64,000 nucleotides of DNA from Saccharomycopsis phalli (Eukaryota; Ascomycota; Saccharomycetes; Ascoideales; Saccharomycopsidaceae): the NCBI GenBank assembly GCA_020342235.1, contig CP073216.1, positions 1,054,001-1,118,000 of the forward strand. The letters run 5' to 3'. Under the pieces are notes generated by a model. It searched no databases, was not told where the DNA came from, and worked only from the letters and a program-made list of their open reading frames with translations. Position numbers and translations under genes: made by a program. Below are positions 44,012 to 53,906 of this stretch, piece by piece. Numbering within the stretch: the stretch's first letter is position 1; each line of letters opens with the position of its first letter.

Positions 44012-45939
44012 GGCGCGAAACGAGGGCTTAATTAAAAGCTCGTAACCGCCAGCAGAAAGAGCAAGACGAGTTGCTCAGAAAAGTGCTCAGTAAAGTGCCC
44101 TTTGGCTAAGCTAGGCTCAAAGGAAGTGCGCAAAGATGTTGAAAACCCACAAAACGCTTAAAAGTGAATTTGGGTATATCTAAAAGCTGTGGCCATTAAT
44201 TTATTGGGTGGTAGCCGGCTATATAACCATGTATGTGCCTAGGAAAAATTTTCGGCTTGCGGGACAGGCGCAATATAGTGACGCGTGCCGACGGGCGATC
44301 TGGAATGGCGGCAAACCGCGCCCTAGTGCGATGAAGAACGCGTCATTGCGGCTAGAAACCTCTAGCCAAATGGCTGGCATTTATTATCTACATGTCATTT
44401 CCCTCTGGTATACCTTTTTTTTGTGCTACACTATATCGCCCTTTGGTCCTGAGTTGCCGGTTCACGCGGGACACCGTGGGACACCTCCGTCTTGAGCACT
44501 GGGTCGCGGGCCCGGGTTGTTGGCAATTGGACACACATTAGCCGGCTGTTTATGTTTTATATTTGAGGCAATGCCAATCGACCATGGCATATCGTGTAGA
44601 TCAGAGATTGTCAAGGTGCCACAATACAACAGATTATACCTCTTAGTGCACCGCTAGGTGCTCCTGGTTATGTGCACTGGTACGAGGTGGGCGAGGGCAA
44701 ATAATGTCACCTGTCAATTTGCCACGTGATACAATGATGATGTAATTTGTCGGAATGTTGGATAAGTGAGTGGGTTGTTTCCGGCTGTTTTAGTCATGCA
44801 TGGCTGATTGTAATGTGTCAAGGTTCTCGGATCATGGCCAATTCCATTCTCCGTCCATGGTCTTTGTTTCATTTGTCACTCTCGTATGACCAAGAGCATA
44901 TCTAGGTGTAGTAACTGGTGAGTACCAGCAACCGATGGTCAGAATATGCTGTTGGTGGATGTGAATATCTACCGTTGATCCTTTTGGCTTGTAGAGGTGT
45001 ACTGGTTAGTGATGGATATGAAACCTGGTGATGACATGGTGATGTTGTGGAGTATCATGGTGATGTGATGGTGATGTTATGGAATGTGATGGAGAATGTA
45101 ATAGAGAATGCCATGAAGAATGTAATAGAGAATGCCATGAAGTCATCAAGAATGTCATAAAGTAGGTCATCAAGAATGTCATGAAAGACAAGGATACGAC
45201 GATGAAAGACAAGTATACGACAGTGATACGACAATAATACGACAATAATACGACAATGATACAACAATAAACAACAATAAACAACAATAAACAACAATGA
45301 TACAACAATGATACAAAAATAAACAACAATACAATAACTAATCACAATGACCTCAGCTGTCTGGAATGAGCGGTGGTATTTAAAAACATGCCTAGTCACG
45401 TCTGTCAACCAGTACTCTACACCTCACAAATTTCACCAATGGCACATGGAATTTCCTTGTATAATCTACACATTTCCATTTATTCCTTGGAATGAAAGTC
45501 AGCCCGATTTAGTATGGTCAACCTTTGAAAGACCAGTCGCACTCCATGTTGATTGGCAAATTTATGGAATCCAACGAGGTGGGTAAATTAATGTGCCCAA
45601 CAGGGACTAATTGAGTTTAATCGTGGTCCAAGCGTGGCAATATAGAATAGTAATTTAGTCCTAGCACTTTGTCTTTTGTTTTATCTTGTATTCCATCTTG
45701 TCTTTCATTACGTGAAACAAACGCCAAGCGTTGTAGAATTGTACTCAAGTGCTCTTATAATACCTAGTATGTGAAACTGCCAGCACAGATGTTGCTGAGG
45801 TGTAGTCTGAGGGGTTTTTGCACATTTGGCTTTTGCACAGAGTGAATTGTATCTAGTATTTGGGTAGTGTGATGGTAATTAGCCAGTGGTGGTAATTAAC
45901 TAGGTGTTTGGTAGGTATTGCAAAGCAATGAACAAATAT
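44012..45939. other. Cyclin upstream region and spacer
   Basis: Moderately GC-rich near the cyclin (44200-44520), with no recognisable protein. At 45040-45180 a GAATGTCATGAAG/AATAGAGAATGCC repeat, then ATACAACAATAAACAACA units (45230-45330). No gene supported. Confidence 0.4.
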
Positions 45940-46740
45940 AATCAGCATTCCCTACCAAAGATCATTTGAAGATGTTTCCTCAAGAATCAATCAGAGAGCG
46001 GAACAACTAATTCAAGATCAGACTGGATATTGCCACGCTACAAACTGCCTGCTGAAACAATGAAAAATTTCTGTTTTAAAAGAAGCCACACGGGAAAAGG
46101 TAACCAAAGAGTTGCAAGAGCTCATTGACTCCAATGAGATCCGACTCAGCGAGATTAGCCAACTACTTAGTGGTCAAAGCCTAGTTTCACATAAAAAGAC
46201 TTTATTCAACGCAAAGGCTAGCCCATAATGCAGCAGATGCGAGGATGCCGAGCCATCTAGCTCCACGGCTTTACCTGGCCAGTACTCTTGGCCTTTTGAG
46301 CCCAATAGCAGATGTACAAAATTACCACTGCTAATCAAGCCCGCACCTATTTCTCAGATGTAGCGAAGCTTGAAAATCTTGTAGGATTCTACTCGCCAGT
46401 GCTGGACTGGTTTTCTTTTGTTACAGTACGTTAGGAGGGTTGTAGTGCTATCCTGGTGAGTTGCTCAGGTCACCAATGACCTAGCAAAAGCTCATTGCCC
46501 ATGTAATGCCCATTACTTTATATATTTACAAGATCAAGTTGGAAATTTATCTCTGTCGCAGAGTTTTTGACGACTACATAGTAGCACCGACCTTAGTCTT
46601 GGATGGAAGTATAAATTCCTCTGGGAGCGCAGTATAGCTATAGCCTTGTATAAATTCCTCTGGGAGCGTAGTATAGCTATAGCCTTGTATAAATTCCTCT
46701 GGGAGCGCAGTATAACTATACCCTTGTATAAGTATTATTA
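45940..46740 (+). mobile_element. LINE-C 3' region, longest copy, 5'-truncated
   Basis: Decayed coding sequence around 46150-46250 still reads SQLLSGQSLVSHKKTLFNAK...CSRCEDAEP, parallel to the C-terminal end of LINE-A and LINE-B proteins. A 3' UTR follows with GTTACAGTACGTTAGGAG and CTGTCGCAGAGTTTTTGACG. The end shows three tandem copies of a roughly 36-bp unit (GTATAGCTATAGCCTTGTAT plus AAATTCCTCTGGGAGC), then (ATT)n. Confidence 0.65.
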
Positions 46741-47531
46741 TTAACAAATATGGAAAATGGCTGTTGCGGGAATGGGTGTTGTGGCAGCTATACGAGTTAG
46801 TAACATGGTTGTACATTCACTTGGTTATTTATCTGACTATATACTAGAAGAGAACTGGTATTCTGTAGAAATGAATGGATTGTCATTACCTTGTGAGAAG
46901 CTTGGTCAGAGAGAATGAGTCAAGAAGTAATCTTTTTATTACAGTGATTAAGATATGGACAACTAAGGCACGGCAATGATTATGATGGGCAATAATTAAG
47001 ATCCCAGCGATTAAGATCTGCAGACCACGATTGAGATTGCAACAGGTTGCAAGATATGTCATGTTGCAGTAACATCTTTATGATATTAGTGCCTTGATTA
47101 GGCCAATTGTGATTTTCATCTAGAGATTATTTAATCATCCAGCTAATCCATCTAGCAAGATGAAAATGAGATTTATCACAAGTTTTGATTATCATTAGAT
47201 TATTATTCATGTTCATCCATTATAATATATTATGACATGTTCATTCATTATAATATATTAGATCCATATCCATATCATTCATTATATATCCATTCCATAT
47301 CATTCATTATATATCCATTCCACACCATTCATTATATATCCATATCATCCATTATATATCCATTCCATATCATCCATTATATATCCATTCCACACCATTC
47401 ATTATATATCCATTCCATATCATTCATTATAATATATCCATATCATCCATTATATATCCATTCCACACCATTCATTACCTCCATTTGAAGCCCCGCCGCA
47501 TTTAAACGATTTTTCGCGCTCCAAAAACAAA
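46741..47531. other. RSC1/2 upstream spacer with minisatellite
   Basis: ATTATATATCCATTCCATATC/ACACC units of about 25 bp repeated across 47225-47480, ending about 50 bases before the RSC1/2 start. No gene. Confidence 0.5.
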
Positions 47532-49793
47532 ATGCCAAAGAAAGAAGGGAAAATGGAAGCGCTTCTCGGCCGGCTTTTCCAAGGCATCTACGGACTACGA
47601 GGAAAAGACGGCTATGCGATTTCACCCGTGTTCCAGACACTTCCCGACCGGAAGATCGCCGACTACTACAAGACCATTGACCGTCCGTTGTCGCTCCACA
47701 TGGTGCGCACCAACTTGAAGAAGCAGCGCTACGAGCTGCCTGACGAGTTTGTCAGCGACTTGGCGCAGATTGTGTGGAACGCAAAGACCTACAACGTCAA
47801 AGGAAGCCCGATTTACCAGTATGCGGTGGTGCTTGAGAACTACACTCGGGGCCAGGTGTTGGCGCTGCTCCAGCGCGATTATCCTGGGATCACGTACCCT
47901 GACTTGGGTCCGTTGCCGGAGGATGGTCTGGCGGCGGTTCATGACGAAGAAGAAGAAGAAGATGATGATGATGATGACTCCACCATGACCGACGAGCCGC
48001 GTCCTGCGAGTCAGCGGGCGAATCCGTCGCCAATGGCATCGTTACCTGCGAGCTTGGTGAGCTCGGCGAACGTGTCTGTGCTCAGTTCGCCAAGAGTCGC
48101 GCGCAAATATGGCGGGCAGACGGAATTGACCTATGAAGCATGGTGCAAGCGGGGCCGGCCGCCGATTATCGACCGGCCACACGAGCAGCGGATCAAGAAC
48201 ATCATGCGGATGTTGAAGAAAGTGAAGAATCTGAGCGGCCAGCCGTTGCACGCGTACTTTGAGCGGTTGCCCGACCCAAAGGAGTATCCAGGGTACTTCA
48301 ACCTCATTTCCACGCCAATCTCGCTCGACATGATCCGGATCAAGATCCGGCAGCGGAGCTACGCGACAGTCGAGCAGTTTGTCGAGGATATCAACTTGAT
48401 GTTCAACAACGCCAAGACTTACAACTCCGAGGGTAGTCAGATTTACAACGACACGTTGCTCTTGGAGCTCAAGGCACAGGAATTGATCAAGGAGGAGGCC
48501 CGCAAACCAGACAGCGCGTACCTCTCCACAGATTCGGGCCACAACTTGAAGATCCCATTGGACCAGGTCGAAGTCAATGGCACCATCTACAAGATTGGCG
48601 ACTGGATCTTGGTGCGCAACCCAAACAATCTCGACCGGCCGATTGTGGCGCAATTGTTCCGCTTGTGGCAGACCCAGGACGGAAAACGGTGGATCAACGT
48701 CTGCTGGTACTACCGGCCCGAGCAAACGGTCCATCGGGTCGATCGGCTTTTTTATGAGAATGAGGTGTGCAAAAGCGGCCAATATCGCGACCACAACGCC
48801 GACGAAATCGTTGGAAAGTGCTATGTCGCGTACTTCACGCGGTACCAGCGTGGAGACCCAGGAGTCCAGTACGAGGGACCGTTGTTTGTGTGCGAGTATC
48901 GTTACAATGACACCGACAAGGGCTTCAACAAGATCCGCACCTGGAAAGCCTGTCTCCCCGACGAAGTCCGACATATCGAGGACCCAATCATCCCGCTCCG
49001 GTCGCTCAGAGTCATGGACAAGGTCGAGTCTCCGTTGAAACACCTTCTACCTCCAGATGCCAGCTACGACGACCCGATCCCCGACCCGACTTTGGGCCAT
49101 CCAAACGCTCCACCGCTCATTGGTGCAGTTTACCTCCGTCCACCAGACCCAAAGGACGATTTGGGCCAGTACTCGACCAGCACCAACCCAAACAAAAACA
49201 ACCAGCCAAAGGCCATCAACAACGTGAAGAACGTCACCAACGTGCCGTTGCCCCAGGGCAATCTTCCGGCTTCGGCCCTCCGCCAGCTTCCTCTTCCCCA
49301 GGCCAAAAGTCCGTACCTGGCCCCAAAGAACTTTGGTGTGTATCAATCATACACCCCAAACCAGCCAATTGTTCATCACGCAAACTCGACCTATGGAGCC
49401 GTCAGCACAAACTACGCCTATGTGATTCCCGAGGAAATCGAGCAGCAGTTTGTGGGTGCGTCCAAGGCTCTTGCTCGGCTTGATTCCAGCAACAATCAGC
49501 GCCGCACGGGGGTGAGAAACTCCGACAATCCGCTTGTCTGGATGCGTTCTCCGCCTGTGCTTGTTCCGGGCAAGATCCAGTCGTCTTTATTGAACAGCTT
49601 GAGCAACATTCCCCAGCGGACGCGGAAGCGTGGATCTACGGAGATGGGGCTGGCAGATAAGCGGGCAAAGCATATCCATGAGGACCAGGTGGTGGACTTG
49701 CCAGGGTATGGTTTTGCTGGGCCAAATGTGGTGGGACATTCGGCCAAGTATCTTGCGTGGGCTATAGAAAAGGGTAAGATGAAGGCCCAGTGA
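47532..49793 (+). CDS. RSC1/RSC2: RSC chromatin-remodelling subunit with two bromodomains and BAH domain
   Basis: Rsc1/Rsc2 are alternative subunits of the RSC complex that read acetylated histones. The 753-residue protein has bromodomain 1 (about 15-110, with YYKTIDRPLSL and VWNAKTYN), an acidic run (139-149), an AT-hook KRGRPP (206-211), bromodomain 2 (about 218-320, with YPGYFNLISTPISL and FNNAKTYNSEGS), a BAH domain (about 345-470) and a C-terminal region with QLPLPQAKSP and bipartite basic residues. This is the exact domain order of Rsc1/Rsc2. Only one such gene is in the window, so it may represent the single ancestor of the yeast pair. Confidence 0.9.
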   Translation: MPKKEGKMEALLGRLFQGIYGLRGKDGYAISPVFQTLPDRKIADYYKTIDRPLSLHMVRTNLKKQRYELPDEFVSDLAQIVWNAKTYNVKGSPIYQYAVVLENYTRGQVLALLQRDYPGITYPDLGPLPEDGLAAVHDEEEEEDDDDDDSTMTDEPRPASQRANPSPMASLPASLVSSANVSVLSSPRVARKYGGQTELTYEAWCKRGRPPIIDRPHEQRIKNIMRMLKKVKNLSGQPLHAYFERLPDPKEYPGYFNLISTPISLDMIRIKIRQRSYATVEQFVEDINLMFNNAKTYNSEGSQIYNDTLLLELKAQELIKEEARKPDSAYLSTDSGHNLKIPLDQVEVNGTIYKIGDWILVRNPNNLDRPIVAQLFRLWQTQDGKRWINVCWYYRPEQTVHRVDRLFYENEVCKSGQYRDHNADEIVGKCYVAYFTRYQRGDPGVQYEGPLFVCEYRYNDTDKGFNKIRTWKACLPDEVRHIEDPIIPLRSLRVMDKVESPLKHLLPPDASYDDPIPDPTLGHPNAPPLIGAVYLRPPDPKDDLGQYSTSTNPNKNNQPKAINNVKNVTNVPLPQGNLPASALRQLPLPQAKSPYLAPKNFGVYQSYTPNQPIVHHANSTYGAVSTNYAYVIPEEIEQQFVGASKALARLDSSNNQRRTGVRNSDNPLVWMRSPPVLVPGKIQSSLLNSLSNIPQRTRKRGSTEMGLADKRAKHIHEDQVVDLPGYGFAGPNVVGHSAKYLAWAIEKGKMKAQ

Positions 49794-50228
49794 GGGGAGG
49801 AGGAAGGAGAGGATACATAGGGACTCGAGAAAATTACAAGATGCAAAACTTTATTGTAATATAAACACCCATTTTAATTTAAACCTTCTGTATCGCCAAT
49901 GCCATGGTTCATGGAAAAAAACCTAGACTTATTGACCCACTTGGATTAACTGGAATCCAGGACGTGTTGTAATACAATGCACTGATTATTCCAATGTAAA
50001 TGTCACAGTGTGTTTTATTATTATTTTAAATGTAACATGACTTTACTTTTCCTCATTGGCCGACCAATCTTCTATCAATACAGTGGCTAGTTCAATCCCT
50101 TAACAACAGTATAACCTTTTCATAGTTATCCTTTTTCAACCTTTTCTTGGACTGTATTTCTTTCTAACCAAACCTCTGGCAATAATCAACCAGTCCATTC
50201 TCTTCTACAGCCAACAGTCCATTCTTCC
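49794..50228. other. Spacer after RSC1/2
   Basis: AT-rich with no gene recognised. Confidence 0.35.
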
Positions 50229-50414
50229 CTCCTCTCTACTACGGAAATATTTCTCCTTTTATAGTAGAAGTATCCTCTCATAAGCCTACTCAGCCATGAT
50301 CTTCACATTCCTTTACAACTGCATTAACTGCATGTTGTGCAGTGTTGTGAGTTCATTCTAACTGAGACCAGATCTCCGTTATCGGTGACTTACTCGTAGT
50401 GTTCAACCTCGACA
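50229..50414 (-). mobile_element. Partial alpha LTR fossil
   Basis: CTACTACGGAAATATTTCTCC to TTCAACCTCGACA: the half of an alpha LTR that carries the TATAAAAGG box on the minus strand. The other half is missing. Confidence 0.7.
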
Positions 50415-50437
50415 TTTATAAAAGGCTATAGCTATAT

Positions 50438-50780
50438 TGTCGTGGTTAACTACCACTGCAGAACAAGTTCACTAGTGCAACATCGGTGTCGGTAAGGATA
50501 TTACCGACTCCGGGTTTGATTAGACTAAGTAATCCAACCAATGATATTTTTGATAAGATATTATTGGAGGATAAAGATCTGATAAGAGATCCAGGAAAGT
50601 CTATATAAGAAGGGCTTCCTTATAGAAAACACACAATTCAACTGAACAGTTCAGCTAGACATTATATCTAGCAAAGTCCAATCCGGTTATCCAAATCCTA
50701 AAGGAACTAAACAAATAATTAAGTAGTTTATAGTTCACATAATACTATGTCTAATTCAGGCGATACTATTAACTACGACA
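50438..50780 (+). mobile_element. Solo LTR fossil, family delta
   Basis: TGTCGTGG...CTACGACA, 343 bases, with the perfect 5-bp target duplication TATAT (50433-50437 and 50781-50785). TATATAAG at about 50602 sets orientation. It is inserted in an AGGCTATAGCTATA tail fragment of LINE-B/C type. Confidence 0.85.
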
Positions 50781-50864
50781 TATATGCTCCAGATATAAAC
50801 TTTCGACTAGAGCTAGTGAATATGTAAAGTAATGAGCTTTACATGGGTTATGAGCTTTCCTACC

Positions 50865-51013
50865 TCGTAGAATCCTACAAGACTTTCAAGCTTCGTTACA
50901 TCTGAGAAATGGACACAGGCTTGAGTAGCGTTGGGAATTTTGTACATCTGTTCTTGGGCTCAAAAGGCCAAGAGTACTGGCCAGGTAACGTCGTAGAGGT
51001 AAAAGGCTCGGCA
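50865..51013 (-). mobile_element. LINE-C fragment
   Basis: GTAGAATCCTACAAGA, GGGCTCAAAAGGCC and AAGAGTACTGGCCAGGTAA match the 32440 and 46270 copies. It abuts a LINE-A fragment, as at 32634. Confidence 0.55.
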
Positions 51014-51370
51014 TAATAATAATATGTATTTTGTATTTAGCTATATATTGTCTCCGGCATTATGGTTATTCGACAGATGTATTTTCACTCAGGAACATCA
51101 AGCACCATTGCTGTTGAAGAAACTCCGTCAGCCTCATTCGGTTGCTTGGGATTAAAAACTTCAATGGGAGCAGTCGTACTTTTGGTACTTAGTGCTTGTG
51201 GACTGATTGGCAAACACTTTCCGCGTGTTGGGTATGGCATGAGTGGAATCTACTATTTCATTAATGCCCAATAAAATTCGACCTTCCAAGAACTCTGGAC
51301 ATCGGAGGTCATGTATGGAGGGGGAATCTCACCTCTTTTGCATTTTAGGTTCTTTCCAAATAGTTCACAA
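51014..51370 (-). mobile_element. LINE-A 3'-end fragment
   Basis: Starts (AAT)n, then GTATTTAGC and GTCTCCGGCATTATGG; continues into the coding end (GAACTCTGGACATCGGAGG). Matches 32634-33050. The frame is decayed. Confidence 0.65.
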
Positions 51371-51407
51371 GTACCATAGGTCAAGTCTCTTCTTTCCTGG
51401 CTCCACT

Positions 51408-51487
51408 CCCACTTATATAGCTAATCTCGTCCCCCAATAGGTCAAGCAAATACATTCTATCTTATCAACACGTATCTTAGTTATATA
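51408..51487 (+). mobile_element. Gamma-type LTR relic
   Basis: CCACTTATATAGCTAATCTC, GGTCAAGCAAATACATTC and TCAACACGTATCTTAGTT match one half of the gamma LTR at 55858-56107, in the opposite direction. Confidence 0.5.
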
Positions 51488-52026
51488 TTACCCTTGGCCT
51501 TTTAAGCCCAAGAACAGAAGTCAAAGGAATCACCACCGCTATCCAGCCCACCTCTTCTCAGATTCTACTCGTCTGTGCTGCAAGTGCGGAGGAATGGACA
51601 TTGGAGGAGACTGCTCTAATAGCTGAGATTATCTCAATTTGAGCAGATTCGCAATTCCCAGTACTTTTTGTAAACAACGCCAGTCAACTTCGTGCCATCT
51701 ACACGCTTCGTCAAAGCATACTCACCTCAATAAAGTCCATACTCACCTCAATAAAGTCCATACTCACCTCAATAAAGTCCATACTCACCTCAACTCTTTT
51801 GATAAAAGACCCAAACTCCTACAATCACCACTAGAAATTTACTCAACATCAAAACACTGAGCCTTACCTCCTGTCTCTCCGTCCCGGCCACATCTCCACT
51901 ATACAAAGCCTGCCTTGCTCCCAAATAGGGAAGCAAATATATCGCAATAATTATATCAAATCATATATTAGCTACTATATTTAATACTGCCACATTACGC
52001 TTATTTCAGCCCGCTGAATTCAAGCC
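51488..52026. other. LINE-C scrap, short minisatellite, LTR relic
   Basis: LINE-C pieces at 51488-51600 (CTTGGCCTTTTAAGCCC, CCACCTCTTCTCAGA); four copies of CACCTCAATAAAGTCCATACT (51722-51790); and a beta-type LTR relic (51925-51985) matching the one downstream of the 36617 gene. Confidence 0.45.
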
Positions 52027-53010
52027 TCATTTGCATTTTCCAGACTTGTCTGGGAAACAGTAATATGCGTCATTCACCTTTCCCATTGTGGCCATACAAT
52101 TGGTAAACAGTAGATCTAAGCTTTCTGGAACCATTTCGGCCACGATGTAAGACTTTGGATCCATGATTGGACTAGAACCTTTGAGGTTGTAGTAACTCAA
52201 AACCTCATCAATCTCACAAAGAGGCTTGTTGTTTTTTTCCCTTTTGATTCTTCCGTTGAATTGTACATTTGGAAAGTCCTCTAAAATTTTGTCAAAGTCT
52301 TTCTGACTGTATGCCTTGCCAAGCTTGAACGCCATGTGTAATCTATCTTCGTCACGAAGTTTATCTTCGATTATAAAAAAGGCTTCAGCGGCTTGAAGGT
52401 AATCAATGGTGGCTTGTCTCAGAATCCCATCTTTTGTCCCTTGCAGAATTAACTCATTAAATTTCTTGGCCTGTTTTTGGGTCATTGTGTTGCGTACACT
52501 CATCAAAACCTTATACATTGTATTATCCTTCCATATGTTCTTTATATTGTAGCATTCCGGTCCCAATGATGTGAAACCGTCAAGATTATTGGTAGTCTCC
52601 TGTATTGCAGCATTCTCAGGTTCGTCCCAATATGTCTTAATCCAGCCAGCATTCCATACTGAAGATTGCGGCGGAAACAACTTTCCGATATTTTGGCTTT
52701 TATAAAACTTGTTTCTGCCAGGATTATTCAAATATGAATTCTGGTCTAATCCTTTAATGAAAAAGTCTTCGCGTTGAGACAGATACTTGTATGCAAGAAC
52801 CACGTCGTCGTTCTGTTCAGTGCCACAACCTCCCGAATTGTATTTATTCCGACTGACTTTCGGAGCATTTACACCTGTCATTCCCCCGGATTTGAGCAAA
52901 CTGTCGATGTTAATATCCCGAGCGAAAAGGGTACCATTGACTGGAGACGCAAGGCCAAGCTCCATAAAGAGCATGGCTAAAAGGATGTGAAAGATGGCCA
53001 AAGTGTTCAT
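52027..53010 (-). CDS. Secreted 327-residue protein, paralogue 2
   Basis: The same length as, and clearly paralogous to, the product at 36617-37600: identical signal peptide start (MNTLAIFHILLAMLFMELGL), the shared ASPV, FARDI, GVNAP and GWIKTYW blocks, and the ending CFPDKSGKCK. Between them the middle has diverged strongly. The putative RNase T2-like pattern is again visible (IKGLDQN, SLGPECY, DYLQAAEAFF, CEIDEVLSYYNLKG), but neither catalytic histidine position keeps His. About 250 bases of upstream DNA, with a TATATAT element, are shared, as is a downstream LTR relic, so the gene was copied with its surroundings. It looks whole. Function unknown. Confidence 0.7.
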   Translation of the reverse strand: MNTLAIFHILLAMLFMELGLASPVNGTLFARDINIDSLLKSGGMTGVNAPKVSRNKYNSGGCGTEQNDDVVLAYKYLSQREDFFIKGLDQNSYLNNPGRNKFYKSQNIGKLFPPQSSVWNAGWIKTYWDEPENAAIQETTNNLDGFTSLGPECYNIKNIWKDNTMYKVLMSVRNTMTQKQAKKFNELILQGTKDGILRQATIDYLQAAEAFFIIEDKLRDEDRLHMAFKLGKAYSQKDFDKILEDFPNVQFNGRIKREKNNKPLCEIDEVLSYYNLKGSSPIMDPKSYIVAEMVPESLDLLFTNCMATMGKVNDAYYCFPDKSGKCK

Positions 53011-53423
53011 TGATGATAAAAAGAAGATGGGTGTGGTTGATATATATTGTATTTCAGTAATTGCCTTGGATGTTTTATATTAGGCATTGTGCCTTGGAAA
53101 TTATTCATGCCTCGTGCTGCTACCATTTCAAGGCTGTCAGTTTCAAGTTGCAACGGCACTAAAAGATTTGTGACAGAGCAACTTGGGTGGATAGCAAATA
53201 GAGCTGGAGTCTTGATTAATTAATTTCAGGGTACCTTGAGCATGATAATGCAGTCAGAAAATGAATATAATCAAACTTTGTGACCAGTGGTTTGATGCCT
53301 CGAGACCAAGGCATGTTATGCGCCAAGGTCTTTAGCATGACTGATTGATATTTATCCAAGGATACATATAAGATTCCCTGGAATGGTACTTCATTGCCCA
53401 CGACTAATTACGGCACTATTATT

Positions 53424-53600
53424 TAATAATAATATTTATTCTTGTATTTAGTCAGTCTCTAGAGACTCGGTGATTCGGCCAATATATTTTCACTCAGGAA
53501 AATCCTGAGGCACCTGATGCCTTGTCAAATTTGACTGCTGAATTTCATCATGTATTGAAGGCATCATGCAACACATTCTGGCAATTTTAGCCATTTTCCA
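53424..53600 (-). mobile_element. LINE-A tail fragment
   Basis: (AAT)n, TTCTTGTATTTAG, then TTTTCACTCAGGAAAATCC and GCACCTGATGCC. Short and decayed. Confidence 0.55.
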
Positions 53601-53906
53601 CACATCCTCGTTCTATATTACAACTGGCTTAGCATTAATCTGTTAAAGTATATCAGTCAATTCATTCAGCCAGGAGTATAAATGATTTGGCTGAATAAAT
53701 GTATGATCAATTGTCTATTGATGTCTGATAGATGACCCCATTAATTCATCCATTCAGTACATTATCAGACAAGTACCGTTCAACAACTACTGGCATTTGT
53801 CATGACACTCAATTCACGAGTCGTAGATGCAAAAATCGTAGGAACCTCAATACCCATTTCAAGTCTACACATCCAATGCTTCTATATTTTCCTTACCCAT
53901 ACTACA
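53601..53906. other. Spacer
   Basis: AT-rich. Probably includes the 3' end of the kelch-BTB transcript. Nothing else seen. Confidence 0.35.

Noticed and set aside
44208-44495. 95-codon plus-strand frame upstream of the cyclin gene
   Set aside because: No family resemblance and located in the probable cyclin promoter.
46574-46816. Frame with repeated peptide units on the minus strand
   Set aside because: Comes from the 36-bp tandem repeat at the LINE-C 3' end.
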